The notes under the pieces: model-generated
Database searches by the model: none
What the model was told of the DNA's origin: nothing
What the model saw: only the letters and a program-made list of their open reading frames with translations
Origin: WVYX01 sp039586815
Lineage (GTDB): Bacteria; Gemmatimonadota; Gemmatimonadetes; Gemmatimonadales; GWC2-71-9
Reading direction: 5' to 3'
Assembly: GCA_039586815.1 (NCBI GenBank)
Contig: JBDHJR010000031.1
Span: forward strand, 1-20,573
DNA length: 20,573 bases
Program-made: the position numbers and the translations under genes
Shown here: positions 9,381-15,621 of the stretch, in pieces
How the letters are laid out: each line of letters starts with the position of its first letter
Position numbering within the stretch: position 1 is the stretch's first letter

Positions 9381-9430
9381 GCGGATGCCTCCTATTTTCT
9401 AAGTCATTGTGGAACAAACGATTATGCGTG

Positions 9431-9457
9431 TTAGCACTCAATCGCCACGAGTGCTAA
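9431..9457. promoter_or_regulatory. CIRCE operator (HrcA binding site) of groESL
   Basis: TTAGCACTC (9431-9439), nine bases, then GAGTGCTAA (9449-9457): a perfect match to both arms and the spacing of the consensus. It starts about 3 nt after the predicted groES transcription start, the usual place for HrcA repression of chaperonin genes. HrcA itself is not encoded in this window. Confidence 0.97.
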
Positions 9458-9466
9458 GGGGTGGGA

Positions 9467-9494
9467 AAGATATCCTCGCCCCGGGGGGTGTCAA
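9467..9494 (-). promoter_or_regulatory. groES-groEL promoter
   Basis: On the minus strand a perfect -35 TTGACA (9494-9489), a 16-nt spacer and TATCTT (9472-9467) precede the CIRCE element by 9 nt. This is the classic vegetative promoter plus CIRCE arrangement. The -35 box contains the TGA stop codon (9493-9491) of the upstream AhpD-like gene, so the two transcription units abut with no spare sequence. Confidence 0.75.
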
Positions 9495-10060
9495 GGGGAT
9501 GTGGGCCTGGGCCGGGAGCGCCGCTCCCAGTAACCCTCCAGCTCTACGCCCAGGCCGTCGGCCATGCGGTTCACGTAGTTGTAGTAGGCTGCCACCTGGC
9601 ACGCGTCGAGGATCTCCGCGTCGCTGAGGCCGGCGCCGCGCAGCGCGCCCACGTCGGCCTGCTCCATCGCCTCGGGCGTCTCAGTGAGCTTCGCCGCGTA
9701 CGCACAGATCGCGCGCTCCCGCGGTGTGAGTGGGGCGTCGCGATAATCGGACTCGATGGCCGCGACCTTCGCTTCGTCCCTCATGTGCCGACGGAGCCCC
9801 GCCCCGTGGTGCTGCAGTCAGTAGCGGCAGTGGTTGAGCGTGGAGACCACAACGGCGATCATCTCGCGCTCGGCCAGGGAGAGTCCCGAAGGGCCCCGCA
9901 TGATGTGCTCGTAGTAGCGGTAGTGCCCCTCGAGCGACTCGGGGTTGAGCGAGTGGATCTTGAGAATGTGGTCCACCCCGAACCGACCACTGTGCTGCTC
10001 GTACAGCTCCTTGAGGTGCCCGCCGGCGTCATCCTCCGGAACCCAGTCGATCCACGCCAT
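9491..10060 (-). CDS. AhpD-like peroxidase-related protein, probable selenoprotein (in-frame TGA = Sec81)
   Basis: Read through one in-frame TGA (9820-9818), this is a 189-residue protein matching the peroxidase-related AhpD-like/carboxymuconolactone decarboxylase-fold family over its full length. The N-terminal part has WVPEDDAGGHLKELYE, DHILKIHSLNPESLEGH, MRGPSGLSLAEREMIAVVVS and LNHCRY. TGA follows, then LQHHGAGL, SDYRDAPLTPRERAICAYAAKLTE and YYNYVNRMADGLGVELEGYW. Family members have a redox CxxC here, followed by a variable residue and HHG. The TGA replaces the second Cys, giving C78-R-Y-U81. A SECIS-like hairpin follows directly (9788-9809). The start is ATG 10060, 5 nt after the NlpC/P60 stop, so the two are co-transcribed; no strong Shine-Dalgarno is seen. 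The gene also ends with TGA. The alternative is a nonsense mutation or sequencing error. AhpD-like Sec proteins are known from metagenome surveys. Confidence 0.8.
9788..9820 (-). promoter_or_regulatory. Sec UGA codon with putative bacterial SECIS hairpin
   Basis: In the mRNA sense the UGA (9820-9818) is followed by 10 nt, then a stem ACGGGG (9807-9802) / CTCCGT (9796-9791) with one G-U pair. The loop is CGGGG. The stem extends by CC/GG across one bulged C (9790). The UGA-to-loop distance is 16 nt and the second loop base is G, both within the limits generally used for bacterial SECIS elements read by SelB. Hand-folded only; GC-rich DNA yields such hairpins readily. Confidence 0.5.
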
Positions 10061-10065
10061 GGGAG

Positions 10066-11076
10066 CTAGTTCAGGACGCGCCGGCCCACGATCCAGCGGT
10101 CGCGCCACCAGCGGCTCTCGGCATCGGTGGCTGTCAGGCTGGAGAGCTTGACCCCTCCGCTCGAGGCGCTGTGGATGAAGGTGCCGTCGCCCACGTATAG
10201 GCCGACGTGGCTCACCCCGCCTCCGTTAGTGGAGAAGCCCAGGATGTCCCCGGGGCGCAGTGCGGAGACGTCCTTTGCCAGCAGCCGACCGGTTCGGGTC
10301 TGGTCGCGGCTCACGCGCGGCAACAGGATACCGTGCTCGCCGTAGGCATAGTGGATCAGCCCGGAGCAATCGTAGCCGTTCTCATCGGTGCCGCCCCACT
10401 GGTAGGGCGATCCCATCGCGTCGAGCGCCGTCTGCACCACGGCAACCGCCAGCTCGGCCGACTCGGACGACACGCCGTTGTCGTACGAGGCTTCCTCGAG
10501 GGTCGACAGGGATGGCGGGTCGAACGTGGGCGGCTCGGTGCGCCCTCCGCCCGAGGGGCTGCCGCCGCGCGGCGTGCCGAGCGCTATGAACGCCTGGAGC
10601 GAGAAGCCCTTGCGGTCCGTTGGGTCGAGCCGCCAGAACCCCCCCACGCTCTGGTCCTGCACGCGGTAGCGCACGTCGGCTCCCAGGGAGAGCACTGAGA
10701 ACAGGCGCAGCCTGTACCCCGCCCCGAGACTCCACAGGGCGTCGAAGTTGCTATCGACGTGGCGAATCCCCAGCGCAACGGAGCCGACGCCGTAGACGCC
10801 CCGCGCGCCACCCAGCATGAGAGAGACCTCACCTCCCGTCATGGTGCGGTCGGCCTGTGACTGCGAGTCGTTGAGGTGGAAGATGCCGAGGCCGTAGCCG
10901 AAGGGGCCGACCAGCGGGTGCTGGTAGGAGGCCGTGAACATGGTGGACGTCGCGTCGTGCCACCACCAGCCGTACGCCACGTCCAAGCGCCCCCCCTGAG
11001 CGGCCAGCGGTGTGGCTGCGGGGAGCGCCAGCGCTCCGAGGAGTGCGAGGCCGCGCGCTAGAAAGACTCTGTCCAC
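10066..11076 (-). CDS. Secreted NlpC/P60 peptidase with N-terminal beta-barrel-like domain
   Basis: A 336-residue exported protein. The signal peptide is MDRVFLARGLALLGALAL... ending PLAAQ (26-27). Residues about 30-167 are alternating amphipathic strands rich in Gly and aromatics (LDVAYGWWWH, YGLGIFHLND, GVYGVGSVALGIRH, LSLGADVRYRV), resembling a small outer-membrane barrel. A Pro/Gly linker (about 168-190) leads to an NlpC/P60 domain with catalytic Cys237 in YDCSG, His290 in SHVGLYVG and a following polar residue, probably His302 in FIHSAS. Such domains cleave peptidoglycan stem peptides. GTG 11076 is preferred: the promoter at 11091-11119 puts the RNA start downstream of the in-frame ATG at 11106, which would also give an odd doubled hydrophobic N-terminus. 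The AhpD-like gene follows after 5 nt. Confidence 0.82.
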   Translation of the reverse strand: MDRVFLARGLALLGALALPAATPLAAQGGRLDVAYGWWWHDATSTMFTASYQHPLVGPFGYGLGIFHLNDSQSQADRTMTGGEVSLMLGGARGVYGVGSVALGIRHVDSNFDALWSLGAGYRLRLFSVLSLGADVRYRVQDQSVGGFWRLDPTDRKGFSLQAFIALGTPRGGSPSGGGRTEPPTFDPPSLSTLEEASYDNGVSSESAELAVAVVQTALDAMGSPYQWGGTDENGYDCSGLIHYAYGEHGILLPRVSRDQTRTGRLLAKDVSALRPGDILGFSTNGGGVSHVGLYVGDGTFIHSASSGGVKLSSLTATDAESRWWRDRWIVGRRVLN

Positions 11077-11090
11077 GAGCTGTAAACTCA

Positions 11091-11119
11091 ATAGTAGCAA
11101 CGCCATAGCCGACCGTCAA
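11091..11119 (-). promoter_or_regulatory. Promoter of the NlpC/P60 and AhpD-like selenoprotein operon
   Basis: Minus strand TTGACG (11119-11114), a 17-nt spacer and TACTAT (11096-11091), 14 nt before GTG 11076. The predicted RNA start near 11084 excludes the longer ATG 11106 start. The leader would be only about 7 nt. Confidence 0.5.
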
Positions 11120-11164
11120 CGGGCTTCCGCCGTGCCCGGCTCCTGCCGCTGGAACCCTGGGGGC

Positions 11165-11193
11165 CTGGAAATCGTCTTAATAGCCGATAGATT
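11165..11193 (+). promoter_or_regulatory. Possible promoter of the LVIVD/beta-propeller operon
   Basis: CTGGAA (11165-11170), a 17-nt spacer and TAGATT (11188-11193), leaving a leader of about 36 nt that contains AGGAG (11226-11230) before the start codon. The -35 match is weak. Confidence 0.3.
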
Positions 11194-11235
11194 GCGTCGA
11201 CTTTTTTGCTCGTACCCCCTTTTCCAGGAGTCATG

Positions 11236-13257
11236 ATGCAGCGACGTCTCGTCCCCACGGTGGCGGTGCTGGCGGTGTGCTTCGGGAGCCTGCCGCTTGC
11301 GGCGCAGGTCCCGCAGGGCACCGCGGAGCAGCTCCAGCTGGGCCTCAGTGTGACAGGAGTCATGATCCAACCCGAAGCGGTTTCCATGAGCCGCGGCGAC
11401 ACCCTGCTCCTCACCGTGATTCTCACCGACGCCAACGGGCGGCGTGTCGAGGGCACGCAGTTCGGCCTCGGACGCTCTTCGAACCACTTCGACGTGGAGT
11501 CGATCAAGGACTCGATCGCGGACTCCTACCTCCTTTGGGGTGTGGAACCCGGTGAGTCGGCGTTCGCCATCATGGTTCAGATCCCGGACGACTCGGTCGG
11601 ATTCCAGTGGAAGCCGCTCGATGAATTCCAGGTCACCGTCGAGGACTGGCCGGTGACCAGCGTGGCGATGGCCGACCCCGCCTTCCGGCCCTACGCTGGT
11701 ACGACGTTCCAACTCGAGGCGCAGGCAATGACCGGCCACGGGACCGAGCACTTCTCGGCGGAGGTCAGCTGGCGCAGTGAGAATCCCAGCGTGGCTACGG
11801 TCACCCCGGGTGGTGTGGCGAGCTTCTCACAGCCGGGTGAGGTGACGTTCGAGGCTTCCACCGAGGGGATCACTGCACAGCAGACCCTGCGTGTACTCGA
11901 GAACCCGGTGCGCCAGCTGGACATCTCTCCGGGGTACTTGAGCACCCGCACCGGGGACGTGGAGCACTTCGACGTGAAGGTGCTGGACGGTCGCGGCCGG
12001 GCGGTTGAGGGGATTGCCCTCACGTACGGCGTGCATGGCCTGGACTCGGCTGGAGCCGAGATCTACTCCGACGGCGCGTTCGTGGCCGAGAACCCCGGTA
12101 CCTACAAGGTGATGGTGACCGCAGGCGGTCTCGCCCAGGAGGCGATCGTGAGTGTGGAGCCGAGGCCCAAGGCAACGCCGGTCGAGCTGGTGGGGCGTCA
12201 CGGACCGACGGATGTGACGACCAGCGACCTGTGGGTGTTCACCGGGCGGGACGGGCGCGACTACGTCTACACCGGCACCCACGCCGACGGCGGCGGCAAC
12301 CGGCTGTACGTGTGGGACGTGACCGATCCAACCGACATAGCGCTGATGGACAGCGTCGTGGTGGACGGGCGCGTGGTCAACGACGTCAAGGTGAACGGCG
12401 ACGCCACCTGGGCCATCATCACACGCGAGGGAGCGAGCAGCCGCCGCAACGGCATCGTGGTGCTGGACGTCACGACGCCGGCCAGTCCCACGATCATCGG
12501 CGAGCTCACCGACAGCCTCACGGCCGGCATCCACAACGTGTGGATCAACGGTGACGTGGTGTACGCGGTGAACGACGGCACCAGCGCGATGCACATCCTG
12601 GATCTGAGTGACCCGACGAACCCCAGCCACACGGGTCGCTGGGAAGTCAGACCGGGCGACGAGGACAAGAGCCTGCACGACGTGTGGGCCGACGGCCGCT
12701 ACGCCTATCTGTCGTACTGGGATGACGGCCTGGTGGTTCTCGACATCGGAGCGGGCACGCACGGTGGCACGCCTACGAACCCGACCTTCGTGTCGAGCAT
12801 CAAGTACCCCATCGGCAACACGCACACCGCGTACCGCGAGGGCAACTACGTGTTCGTCGGGGACGAGCTGTTCGGCTGCGAGGAGTGCATCAACGGTCCG
12901 CGTGGCTACATCCACGTGATGGACGTGTCCGACCTCGATAATCCGAAAGAGGTCGCGCGGTTCGAGGTACCCGAGGCGGGCGCCCACAACATTTGGGTCG
13001 AGAACGGGCTGCTCTACATCGCCTACTACCAGGGTGGGCTGCGCATCGTGGATGTGTCGGGCGAGTTGCGCGGTGACCTCTACGCCCAGGGCCGGCAGGT
13101 CGGCTGGTACCATACGGCTGCCACCGAAGACGCGATGTACACCAACGCGCCGCTGGCGTGGGGTCCGCAGCCGTTCAAGGGCAACATATTCGTGAGCGAC
13201 ATGAACAGCGGGCTCTGGGTGCTGCACCATGAGCGCCCCGCTGAATTGTCGCCGTGA
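11236..13257 (+). CDS. Secreted Ig-like (BIG2) and LVIVD-repeat beta-propeller protein
   Basis: A 673-residue exported protein. The signal peptide (MQRRLVPTVAVLAVCFGSLP, cleavage near LAAQ 21-24) is followed by an Ig-like region (about 35-137), a BIG2-type domain (about 139-221, with VSWRSENPSVATVTPGGVASF hallmarks) and a third Ig-like segment (about 224-308). From about 317 to the end there are LVIVD repeats: YVWDVTDPTDIALMDSV, IVVLDVTTPASPTIIGEL, MHILDLSDPTNPSHTGRW, LVVLDIG and IHVMDVSDLDNPKEVARF. These form a beta-propeller, probably at the cell surface. Enzymatic activity is not evident. AGGAG at 11226-11230 lies 5 nt before ATG 11236 and 2 nt before ATG 11233, so the second ATG is preferred. 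The stop overlaps the next gene's GTG start (GTGA). Confidence 0.88.
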   Translation: MQRRLVPTVAVLAVCFGSLPLAAQVPQGTAEQLQLGLSVTGVMIQPEAVSMSRGDTLLLTVILTDANGRRVEGTQFGLGRSSNHFDVESIKDSIADSYLLWGVEPGESAFAIMVQIPDDSVGFQWKPLDEFQVTVEDWPVTSVAMADPAFRPYAGTTFQLEAQAMTGHGTEHFSAEVSWRSENPSVATVTPGGVASFSQPGEVTFEASTEGITAQQTLRVLENPVRQLDISPGYLSTRTGDVEHFDVKVLDGRGRAVEGIALTYGVHGLDSAGAEIYSDGAFVAENPGTYKVMVTAGGLAQEAIVSVEPRPKATPVELVGRHGPTDVTTSDLWVFTGRDGRDYVYTGTHADGGGNRLYVWDVTDPTDIALMDSVVVDGRVVNDVKVNGDATWAIITREGASSRRNGIVVLDVTTPASPTIIGELTDSLTAGIHNVWINGDVVYAVNDGTSAMHILDLSDPTNPSHTGRWEVRPGDEDKSLHDVWADGRYAYLSYWDDGLVVLDIGAGTHGGTPTNPTFVSSIKYPIGNTHTAYREGNYVFVGDELFGCEECINGPRGYIHVMDVSDLDNPKEVARFEVPEAGAHNIWVENGLLYIAYYQGGLRIVDVSGELRGDLYAQGRQVGWYHTAATEDAMYTNAPLAWGPQPFKGNIFVSDMNSGLWVLHHERPAELSP

Positions 13258-14369
13258 GCCAACACATGATCAGACGAGCAGTGCTCGGCGCGGTCGCGGC
13301 CCTGGTCGCGGCCGCGCCGGCCGCCGGCCAGACGCCGCCGGCCGCGGACTATTGGGTGTACGTGGCGAACGAGTCGTCGGACATCGTTTCGCGCGTGCGG
13401 TTCGGCCCCGAGGGGATCACCGAGGAGAAGAAGATCCGAGTGGGGATCATGCCGGCCGACCTGGACGGTGCGCACGGGCTGAGCGTGTCGCGCGACGGGC
13501 GTCACTGGTACCTGTCACTGGCGCACGGCAATCCATATGGCCAGGTGTGGAAGTTCGCCACCGGGAGCGACCGGTTGCTCGACTCTGCGGGTGCCGGGCT
13601 GTTCCCGGCCACGATGGGTATCACCCCCGATGGCGGCACCCTGTTCGCCAGCAACTTCAACCTGCACGGCAACCACGTTCCCAGTTCCGTTTCGGTCTAC
13701 TTCACGCCGCAGATGCAGGAGTTGGCCAAGGTGACCACCTGCATCATGCCCCACGGTGGCCGAGTGAACCGCGCCGGTACGTCCCACTACTCGGCCTGCA
13801 TGATGAGCGACCAGCTGGTGGAGATCTCGACCCACCGGTTCGAGGTCGCGCGTCGGTTGTCGCTCACTCGGGGCAACGAAGAACTCCTCCCAATCGACGC
13901 CGCGGACGCGATGGCGATGGGCGAGGGGATCTGCAAGCCCACCTGGGTCGCGGTGAGCGCCGACGACCGCTCCCTTTACGTGCCCTGTAACGGAAGGAGG
14001 GAGGTGCTCGAGATCAATGCGCAGACGCTCGAGATCGAGCGGCGCTTCGCCACAGGCAAGGGGCCGTACAACGCCGACGTGACCCCCGACGGGCAGTACC
14101 TGGTCGTGTCGCTCAAAGGTGACCAGGCCGTGGCCATTTTCGAGTTGGCCACGGGCCACGAGACGCGGGTGCCCACCTCGCAGCCGGTCACCCACGGCGT
14201 GGCCGTCACGCCCGACTCGCGCTACGCCTTCGTTTCCAACGAGGCCGTGGGGCGCACGCGCGGCACCGTGGACGTAATCGACCTGGAGGCGAAGCAGCGG
14301 GTGGCCAGCGTCGAGGTGCAACACCAACCTGGCGGAATCGGCTTCTGGAGGATGGAGCCCCGTCCTTGA
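13254..14369 (+). CDS. Secreted YncE-like beta-propeller protein
   Basis: A 371-residue protein with signal peptide (MIRRAVLGAVAALVAAAPAAG after the first four residues, cleavage near AAGQ). Repeats of the form DYWVYVANESSDIVSRV, GITPDGGTLFASNF, VAVSADDRSLYVPCNG, NADVTPDGQYLVVSLKGD and GVAVTPDSRYAFVSNE are characteristic of the YncE/40-residue YVTN beta-propeller family. Cys, Met and His cluster in CIMPHGG and HYSACMMSD, which could bind a metal, but no known site is recognised. The GTG at 13254 overlaps the upstream stop (GTGA); an in-frame ATG at 13266 is the alternative and would shorten the protein by four residues. Coupling to the LVIVD propeller suggests a common extracytoplasmic role, possibly in a complex; this is inference. 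Confidence 0.85.
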   Translation: MSQHMIRRAVLGAVAALVAAAPAAGQTPPAADYWVYVANESSDIVSRVRFGPEGITEEKKIRVGIMPADLDGAHGLSVSRDGRHWYLSLAHGNPYGQVWKFATGSDRLLDSAGAGLFPATMGITPDGGTLFASNFNLHGNHVPSSVSVYFTPQMQELAKVTTCIMPHGGRVNRAGTSHYSACMMSDQLVEISTHRFEVARRLSLTRGNEELLPIDAADAMAMGEGICKPTWVAVSADDRSLYVPCNGRREVLEINAQTLEIERRFATGKGPYNADVTPDGQYLVVSLKGDQAVAIFELATGHETRVPTSQPVTHGVAVTPDSRYAFVSNEAVGRTRGTVDVIDLEAKQRVASVEVQHQPGGIGFWRMEPRP

Positions 14370-14385
14370 GGCTCCGCGGGCTGGC

Positions 14386-14413
14386 TTGACGCCGCCCGCA
14401 CGGGCGGTCTAAC
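14386..14413 (+). promoter_or_regulatory. queD-like promoter with palindromic spacer (possible operator)
   Basis: TTGACG (14386-14391), a 16-nt spacer, then TCTAAC (14408-14413), 8 nt before ATG 14422. The spacer is exactly the perfect palindrome CCGCCCGCACGGGCGG (14392-14407). It could be an operator for a regulator sitting between the -35 and -10. It could also be the stem of a weak terminator for the preceding gene. The transcript would be leaderless or nearly so. Confidence 0.45.
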
Positions 14414-14421
14414 TACGAGCT

Positions 14422-14832
14422 ATGCCCACCGTTACCGTGACCCGCCGCGTTCACTTCAACGCGGCGCATCGGCTGCACAACCGGGCCCTCTCCGACGACG
14501 AGAACCGGCGCGTCTTCGGGCCGTGCAACAACCCGAACTACCACGGCCACAATTACGAACTGGAGGTTTCGGTCGAGGGGGAGATCGATCCTGCCACGGG
14601 GTTCGTGGCCAACCTCGATACGGTGAAGGAGATCGTGGAGCGCCGCGTCGTCGAATACCTGGATCACAAGAACTTGAATCTCGACGTCGCGGAATTCGCC
14701 GAGCGCAACCCGACCACCGAGAATCTCGTGGTGGTGATCTGGCAGTTACTGGAGGATCGACTTCCGGGGAAGCTCGTCAAGCTGGTCCTGTGGGAGACTC
14801 CCAGGAATCACGTGGTGTACGAGGGCAAATAG
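14422..14832 (+). CDS. queD: 6-pyruvoyl-tetrahydropterin synthase / 6-carboxytetrahydropterin synthase family (QueD-like)
   Basis: A 136-residue T-fold enzyme. The Zn-binding histidines are H16 (AAHRLH), H41 and H43 (YHGHNY). The catalytic Cys35 lies in GPCNNPNYHGHNY, a spacing close to that of true 6-pyruvoyl-tetrahydropterin synthases (CNNPNGHGHNY). LDHKNLN (80-86) and LWETPRN (123-129) supply the remaining catalytic and pterin-binding residues. It acts on 7,8-dihydroneopterin triphosphate, giving either 6-carboxytetrahydropterin (queuosine route) or 6-pyruvoyl-tetrahydropterin (BH4 route). No other queuosine gene is nearby, so the product cannot be settled from context. ATG 14422 has no Shine-Dalgarno and directly follows promoter elements. 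A long inverted repeat begins immediately after its stop codon. Confidence 0.9.
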   Translation: MPTVTVTRRVHFNAAHRLHNRALSDDENRRVFGPCNNPNYHGHNYELEVSVEGEIDPATGFVANLDTVKEIVERRVVEYLDHKNLNLDVAEFAERNPTTENLVVVIWQLLEDRLPGKLVKLVLWETPRNHVVYEGK

Positions 14833-14972
14833 GCGAGGCGGGGTTTTCGCCCTCGCTCGCTGCAGTTGCCGCCTACGACCTCCCGCCACCCCGCTCCACC
14901 GCGAGCGGCGATTGCCAGAAGTCTCACTGCGGCGGTGCACTGACGCTCGCTCAGGCGAAAATCCCGCCTCGC
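14833..14972. repeat. 140-bp intergenic element with 19-bp terminal inverted repeats
   Basis: The left arm GCGAGGCGGGGTTTTCGCC (14833-14851) and right arm GGCGAAAATCCCGCCTCGC (14954-14972) are complementary except for one base, which would be a G-U pair in RNA. Each arm can itself form a small GGCG/CGCC hairpin. The interior has no ORF of note. It fills most of the 153-bp gap between two convergent genes, beginning one base after one stop and ending 13 bases before the other. It could be a bidirectional terminator or a REP/MITE-like element. No target-site duplication is obvious. Confidence 0.6.
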
Positions 14973-14985
14973 TTGGCTCCCTACC

Positions 14986-15534
14986 CTAAGGCCACAACCA
15001 GCCGAATACCCCTCCGGTGAACAACCCGTAAACGAACGCCTCGGCCAGCGTCTTGAAGGTCGAGCTCCACGGCCTGCCGAACCAGATGGACTCGGGGATG
15101 CTGCCGAAGCCGTAGGCCAGCCATGCCGTGCAGCCGACGATGCGGAACACGGTGCGGTAGTCGGCGCCCGCATCGAGGGTGCGGCTCGCTATGTACGCTA
15201 CGACGATTCCCACCACTACGTAGTACAGGACCGACAAGGCCATGTTCTTGCCCATGGTGGGCTTGCCCGGCTTCCACAGCTGGATGATGCCCGTGGGGCC
15301 TTCCTGGTACTTGCGGACCAGCTCCGGGTCCTTCATCTGGTCGGGTGTTGCCCAGGGGACCCAGTACTGACCGGGATCGACACCCTTGAGCGCGCCGCGC
15401 AGCGGCTCTTCGTTTGGCAGCCCCTTGAACTCCTTCTTGCGGTGCGGCAGGAACATCCAGATGACCGCGCTCAGAATCCAGACGACCACGGCGGACAGGA
15501 GGATCGGCAACCACAGGGACGGGATCGTGACCAT
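14986..15534 (-). CDS. Small integral membrane protein of unknown function
   Basis: A 182-residue protein with likely membrane segments at about 7-29, 97-118, 129-147 and 160-181. A soluble loop lies between the first two, starting LPHRKKEFKGLPNEE and containing QYWVPW and GIIQLWKPGKP. The N-terminus (MVTIPSLWLPILLSAVVVWI) behaves as an uncleaved anchor. I do not recognise a named family, although the LPHRKKEFKGLP segment after the first helix looks conserved-type. The start is supported by GGAGG on the minus strand 5 nt before ATG 15534. It lies just beyond the terminator of the mdh operon on the same strand, so it either has its own promoter within 15535-15621 or is expressed by read-through. 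Confidence 0.72.
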   Translation of the reverse strand: MVTIPSLWLPILLSAVVVWILSAVIWMFLPHRKKEFKGLPNEEPLRGALKGVDPGQYWVPWATPDQMKDPELVRKYQEGPTGIIQLWKPGKPTMGKNMALSVLYYVVVGIVVAYIASRTLDAGADYRTVFRIVGCTAWLAYGFGSIPESIWFGRPWSSTFKTLAEAFVYGLFTGGVFGWLWP

Positions 15535-15563
15535 GCATGCCTCCGGCGTGGGAGTGAGACGAC

Positions 15564-15598
15564 AAAAACTACGGCCCGGCCCCGAAAGGGCCAGGCCG
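15564..15598 (-). terminator. Intrinsic terminator of the moaD-moaE-trmL-mdh operon
   Basis: Minus-strand hairpin CGGCC-t-GGCCC (15598-15588), loop, GGGCC-g-GGCCG (15582-15572), i.e. two 5-bp stems around one mismatch. A run of five T (15568-15564) follows after 3 nt. It begins 23 nt beyond the mdh stop codon: a good Rho-independent terminator. Confidence 0.85.
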
Positions 15599-15621
15599 CA
15601 GTAGCCGATTGAATCCGCCTC

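Noticed and set aside
9491..9820. Nonsense mutation or independent start at ATG 9784 for the AhpD C-terminal half
   Set aside because: The C-terminal fragment alone lacks the redox Cys and much of the fold, has no Shine-Dalgarno, and the TGA is at the catalytic codon. Read-through as Sec is the simpler reading, though sequencing error cannot be excluded here.
11077..11106. Longer NlpC/P60 start at ATG 11106
   Set aside because: It lies between the -35 and -10 of a good promoter and would prepend a second hydrophobic stretch to a normal signal peptide.
11827..13230. 467-residue minus-strand open frame opposite the LVIVD gene
   Set aside because: Val/His-rich shadow of LVIVD repeats; no start site or family resemblance.
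14351..14375. GGAGCC/GGCTCC hairpin over the propeller gene stop as a terminator
   Set aside because: Only 6 bp, no T-run, and it overlaps coding sequence; not convincing.
14523..15020. 165-residue plus-strand frame overlapping the queD-like gene and the inverted-repeat element
   Set aside because: Off-frame shadow of the queD-like gene running into non-coding repeat sequence.
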